Shown: positions 6,332-8,282 of the stretch, piece after piece
How positions within the stretch are numbered: the stretch's first letter is position 1
How the letters are laid out: every line of letters starts with the position of its first letter
Source of the DNA: CAYHZL01 sp964361075
GTDB taxonomy: Bacteria > Bacteroidota > Ignavibacteria > UBA10030 > UBA8401
NCBI GenBank assembly: GCA_964361075.1
Contig: CAYHZL010000159.1
Span: 1 to 8,282 of the forward strand
Direction of reading: 5' to 3'
Length of the DNA: 8,282 bases
Notes under the pieces: generated by a model
Told to the model about the DNA's origin: nothing
The model's database searches: none
The model's input: only the letters and a program-made list of their open reading frames with translations
Program-made: the position numbers and the translations under genes

Positions 6332-6389
6332 AAAGGAATTTGCTTAAAACACAAACGCCCGGTCTCATTTCTGAAATCGGGCGTTGTGG
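6332..6389 (-). terminator. Terminator copy A, 58-bp duplicate of copy B
   Basis: The stem pairs AACGCCCG (6354-6361) with CGGGCGTT (6378-6385). On the minus strand it is followed by TTTGTGTTTT, a fair U-tract. It lies 43 nt past the stop of the T9SS tail remnant. The 58-bp unit matches 6739-6796 with four differences, so the two terminators arose by duplication or were carried by related genes. Confidence 0.7.
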
Positions 6390-6398
6390 TTTAAACTG

Positions 6399-6426
6399 GT
6401 TACTGTTTACTGACTACTGATTACTG
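6399..6426. repeat. Four 7-bp tandem units
   Basis: GTTACTG, TTTACTG, ACTACTG and ATTACTG follow one another, each a variant of NNTACTG or close to it. They sit between the T9SS tail remnant and terminator copy A, where the other T9SS gene has only a 20-nt gap. Heptamer arrays of this kind can expand by slippage. Confidence 0.6.
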
Positions 6427-6432
6427 TTGTTT

Positions 6433-6480
6433 TTATTTCATTAGCACTAACTTCTTCGCTTCAGTAAACGGATGCTGGCG
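6433..6480 (-). pseudogene. Relic of a T9SS sorting-domain C terminus
   Basis: On the minus strand the frame reads FTEAKKLVLMK followed by TAA (stop at 6435-6433). This matches the last strand of a type A T9SS sorting domain; the intact neighbour ends NFTSVKKMMLVK. Upstream of Phe the similarity fades (RQHP) and a stop (TAA, 6492-6490) closes the frame. The expected SGVYFYKLKAG segment is missing, and the four-hairpin element begins at about 6497. Only the tail and its terminator remain, so this is the end of a deleted secreted-protein gene. The short match could be chance, but the conserved KK-hydrophobic-K ending, stop and terminator together make that unlikely. Confidence 0.6.
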
Positions 6481-6496
6481 ATCATTATCTTAATTC

Positions 6497-6606
6497 TCGT
6501 TCCCAAACTCTGTTTGGGAATATTCTTTGTTGGAAACTCCGTTTCAAATGTTTTTGCGAAGTGGAACTTCGCTCATGTTCTGTTCCCAACGGGACGTTGG
6601 GAACAA
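6497..6606. repeat. Four-hairpin repeat element
   Basis: Four consecutive hairpins each have a 3-nt loop. They are TTCCCAAAC/GTTTGGGAA (6500-6520, loop TCT), GAAAC/GTTTC (6533-6545, loop TCC), GCGAAGT/ACTTCGC (6556-6572, loop GGA), and GTTCCCAACG/CGTTGGGAAC (6582-6604, loop GGA). The loops switch from TCN to GGA halfway. The outer ends GTTCCCAA and TTGGGAAC are also mutually complementary, so the whole element is an inverted repeat of two two-hairpin halves. It separates a promoter-like site from the T9SS tail relic. No coding role is supported. Confidence 0.7.
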
Positions 6607-6683
6607 GATGAACTATGTCGCACACTATTTGTGACATTCACGTAATAAATTTTTCAATTCGCAAATCTTATTTCTGCGGTTTC

Positions 6684-6712
6684 AATATAAACAGATTGTG
6701 TGTTGTATTCAA
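6684..6712 (-). promoter_or_regulatory. Promoter-like site of a lost gene
   Basis: On the minus strand TTGAAT (6712-6707), a 17-nt spacer and TATATT (6689-6684). This is the best sigma-70-like match in the window (4 of 6 and 5 of 6 positions). It lies just beyond terminator copy B and points at the four-hairpin element and the T9SS tail relic; no intact gene follows it. Confidence 0.45.
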
Positions 6713-6738
6713 TGATGAATTATCTGGCAATTTATACA

Positions 6739-6796
6739 AAAGGAATTTGCTTACAACACAAACGCCCGATCTCATTTCTGGACTCGGGCGTTGTGG
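6739..6796 (-). terminator. Terminator copy B of the T9SS cargo gene
   Basis: A 9-bp stem AACGCCCGA (6761-6769) with TCGGGCGTT (6784-6792), extendable by CACA/TGTG with a bulge, starts about 20 nt beyond the stop at 6817. On the minus strand it is followed by TTTGTGTTGT, a modest U-tract. On the plus strand eight T residues follow shortly after, so it could act in both directions. It is nearly identical to copy A at 6332-6389. Confidence 0.75.
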
Positions 6797-6816
6797 CTTT
6801 TTTTTGCTTGATGAAT

Positions 6817-8282
6817 TTACTTCACCAGCATCATCTTCTTCACCGATGTAAAGTTTCCTGCTTTCAACTTATAGAAATACACACCACTTGCTAAGTTGTT
6901 CGCGTTAAATGTTACATCAAAATGTCCAGCGGATTTGTATTCATTAACCAATGTTGATACTTCCCTGCCAAGGTAATCATACACCACCAAGTGTGCATTG
7001 CTTGCTTCCGGCAATTCAAAGGAAATTGTTGTTGATGGATTAAATGGATTGGGGTAGTTTGCAGACAATGAATATTCGGTTGGCGCTTTTTCAATTTTTA
7101 CTACATTTTTCTTAAATGATTGCCCTTTCTCGTCACCCAAAGATGCCATTAAATTGTGTTCAGCCAAAGATAATTCAACATCTTTAGTCTTCGTATTCAA
7201 CAACGGCAATAGTATTTCAGATGCTCTGCTTGCATCTTTCTCACGGTACAATGCAATATAAAATTGTTGAATAGTGGCATGTCGTTCATCGTCAGTGCCG
7301 GGATATTTCTTAATAATATCATCATTTACTTTTTTAGCATCCGAAACTCGATCGCGTTTAAGATATATTGAAGAAAGATAATGTGATATCATTGGAATAT
7401 TATTCTTTGATTCTTTTTCAAAATATTTCAACACATCATCATCAGTGGAATCTACACCCATCTGAAATAGCTGCCCGAGAGCTGCACCGGACTCTTCATT
7501 ATCCGTAATCATTTTTGTAAACACATCAAATGCTTCTTTGTGTTTTTTCTGATCGCGATAAGAAATTCCTTCAAAAAGATGACTTGTCTTGGGAGGGTCG
7601 GCTGCTGCAGTTGGATTTTGAGCCAGAGGCTCATCAGCCTTTGGCTGAGCAGAGGCAATAGAAACTGTTTTCGATAAAGCATTATTTGCCAACACTGGTG
7701 GAACCGTGGTTGATTGACTCGGCAATGGAGTAGTCCCCCAAGAATTTATACTTGATATATAAGGATAAGCATAAAAAGAAGAACTAGCATCTGTAGAATA
7801 CGATGGATAACACGATGGGTACGATGGACCCCAGTAAACATTGTGAGCATAAACGGAACTATTGGAGGTTACTTGTGCTGACCAAAAAGCATTTCCATAT
7901 ATACTATTACCAGTAAAATAATCTGAACAATAGTAAATAATTCCTACGATTGGGTTACTAGAACTATATACTTCTATTCCATATAAACAATCTGTAATAC
8001 GATTATTAATTCCTGTGTTTGCCGGATGACCAAACCATGGTGATGACCCCCAGAGCGTATATACTCCACAATCAAACCCACTGATGTCATTATGCCAAAT
8101 ATAATCATGCGATCCGTTAGCAAATAATATTGCTGCACCGGTATGATAATCACCGGAAGTAGAAGTTTTAAATATTGTATTGTGGTAACATGAAGGGGTT
8201 GAAGCTCCATCACCAATAATTCCATGATTGTACTGCTTCAACAGGAAAATGACTTTTTCAAAAAATAATTTGGTGGAGTAAC
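6817..8282 (-). CDS. Secreted beta-helix/TPR protein with T9SS sorting domain, 5'-truncated
   Basis: The frame is open from the window edge to TAA at 6819-6817, giving 487 visible residues; no convincing start is present (TTG at 8241 is in frame but has no ribosome-binding site and lies within the fold). The visible N-terminal part (8282 to about 7750) has the Asn/Gly/Tyr-rich spacing of right-handed beta-helix repeats (NTIF, HNDISG, NNRITDCLYGIEV, GNSIYGNAFW, HNVYWG). A Ser/Pro/Thr linker follows. Then comes an alpha-helical TPR-like region (about 7581-7132; YRDQKKHKEAFDVFTKMI, KRDRVSDAKKVNDDIIKKYP). The last about 85 residues are a type A T9SS sorting domain (YPNPFNPSTTISF, LGREVSTLVN, SGVYFYKLKAG, KKMMLVK). 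It should therefore cross the outer membrane by the T9SS and be released or attached at the cell surface. Beta-helices often bind or cleave polysaccharides, but no catalytic residues can be named. Five Cys occur in the helix part. Confidence 0.9.
   Translation of the reverse strand, partial: YSTKLFFEKVIFLLKQYNHGIIGDGASTPSCYHNTIFKTSTSGDYHTGAAILFANGSHDYIWHNDISGFDCGVYTLWGSSPWFGHPANTGINNRITDCLYGIEVYSSSNPIVGIIYYCSDYFTGNSIYGNAFWSAQVTSNSSVYAHNVYWGPSYPSCYPSYSTDASSSFYAYPYISSINSWGTTPLPSQSTTVPPVLANNALSKTVSIASAQPKADEPLAQNPTAAADPPKTSHLFEGISYRDQKKHKEAFDVFTKMITDNEESGAALGQLFQMGVDSTDDDVLKYFEKESKNNIPMISHYLSSIYLKRDRVSDAKKVNDDIIKKYPGTDDERHATIQQFYIALYREKDASRASEILLPLLNTKTKDVELSLAEHNLMASLGDEKGQSFKKNVVKIEKAPTEYSLSANYPNPFNPSTTISFELPEASNAHLVVYDYLGREVSTLVNEYKSAGHFDVTFNANNLASGVYFYKLKAGNFTSVKKMMLVK

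Noticed and set aside
6497..6606. CRISPR-like array
   Set aside because: The hairpins differ in sequence and are not direct repeats with uniform spacers.
6489..6629. Minus-strand small ORF beginning MSQIVCDIVHL through the four-hairpin element
   Set aside because: There is no Shine-Dalgarno, and nearly all codons come from the hairpin element.
8239..8241. TTG at 8241 as the start of the T9SS cargo protein
   Set aside because: The frame stays open to the window edge, there is no ribosome-binding site and no signal peptide follows, whereas a secreted protein needs one; the true start is outside the window.

Overview
The window looks like chromosomal DNA from a member of the Bacteroidota/Chlorobiota/Ignavibacteriota (FCB) group, most likely an Ignavibacteria-type organism. 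The main evidence is a protein ending in a type IX secretion (T9SS) sorting domain with the motif YPNPFNPSTTISF. Also supportive are a SusC-style TonB-dependent receptor with an N-terminal carboxypeptidase-regulatory-like domain, two lipoproteins with short lipoboxes, and moderate-to-low GC. All supported genes lie on the minus strand, so transcription runs from high to low coordinates. No rRNA, tRNA, CRISPR array or transposase gene is visible.

Layout in transcription order. (1) 8282-6817: the 3' part of a secreted beta-helix/TPR protein with a T9SS sorting domain; its 5' end is outside the window. (2) 6816-5638: about 1.2 kb without an intact gene. It holds two near-identical terminators, two promoter-like sites, the last codons of a second T9SS-cargo gene, a four-hairpin element, a short ORF with a ribosome-binding site, and a 131-bp MITE with perfect 18-bp ends and a 10-bp target duplication that sits inside an older C-rich/G-rich repeat. 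(3) 5637-944: a tight three-gene cluster of long-chain acyl-CoA synthetase, small lipoprotein and TonB-dependent receptor, with a 3-nt gap and then a 1-nt overlap. (4) 943-514: an intergenic stretch dominated by a large composite palindrome. (5) 513-1: the 5' part of a lipoprotein gene that runs off the window.

The three-gene cluster is the functional core. A TonB-dependent outer-membrane receptor and a lipoprotein are translationally coupled to an enzyme that activates fatty acids, so uptake and activation of a carboxylic or lipid-like substrate is a reasonable but unproven reading.

The most unusual aspect is the number of palindromic repeats. At least five distinct kinds occur in 8.3 kb. 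One, 111 bp long, lies in frame inside the N-terminal coding region of the TonB receptor and supplies exactly 37 codons, which recalls the protein-coding palindromic elements of Rickettsia. Others show compensatory base changes or nested insertion, so the window preserves a small history of mobile-repeat activity and gene decay.
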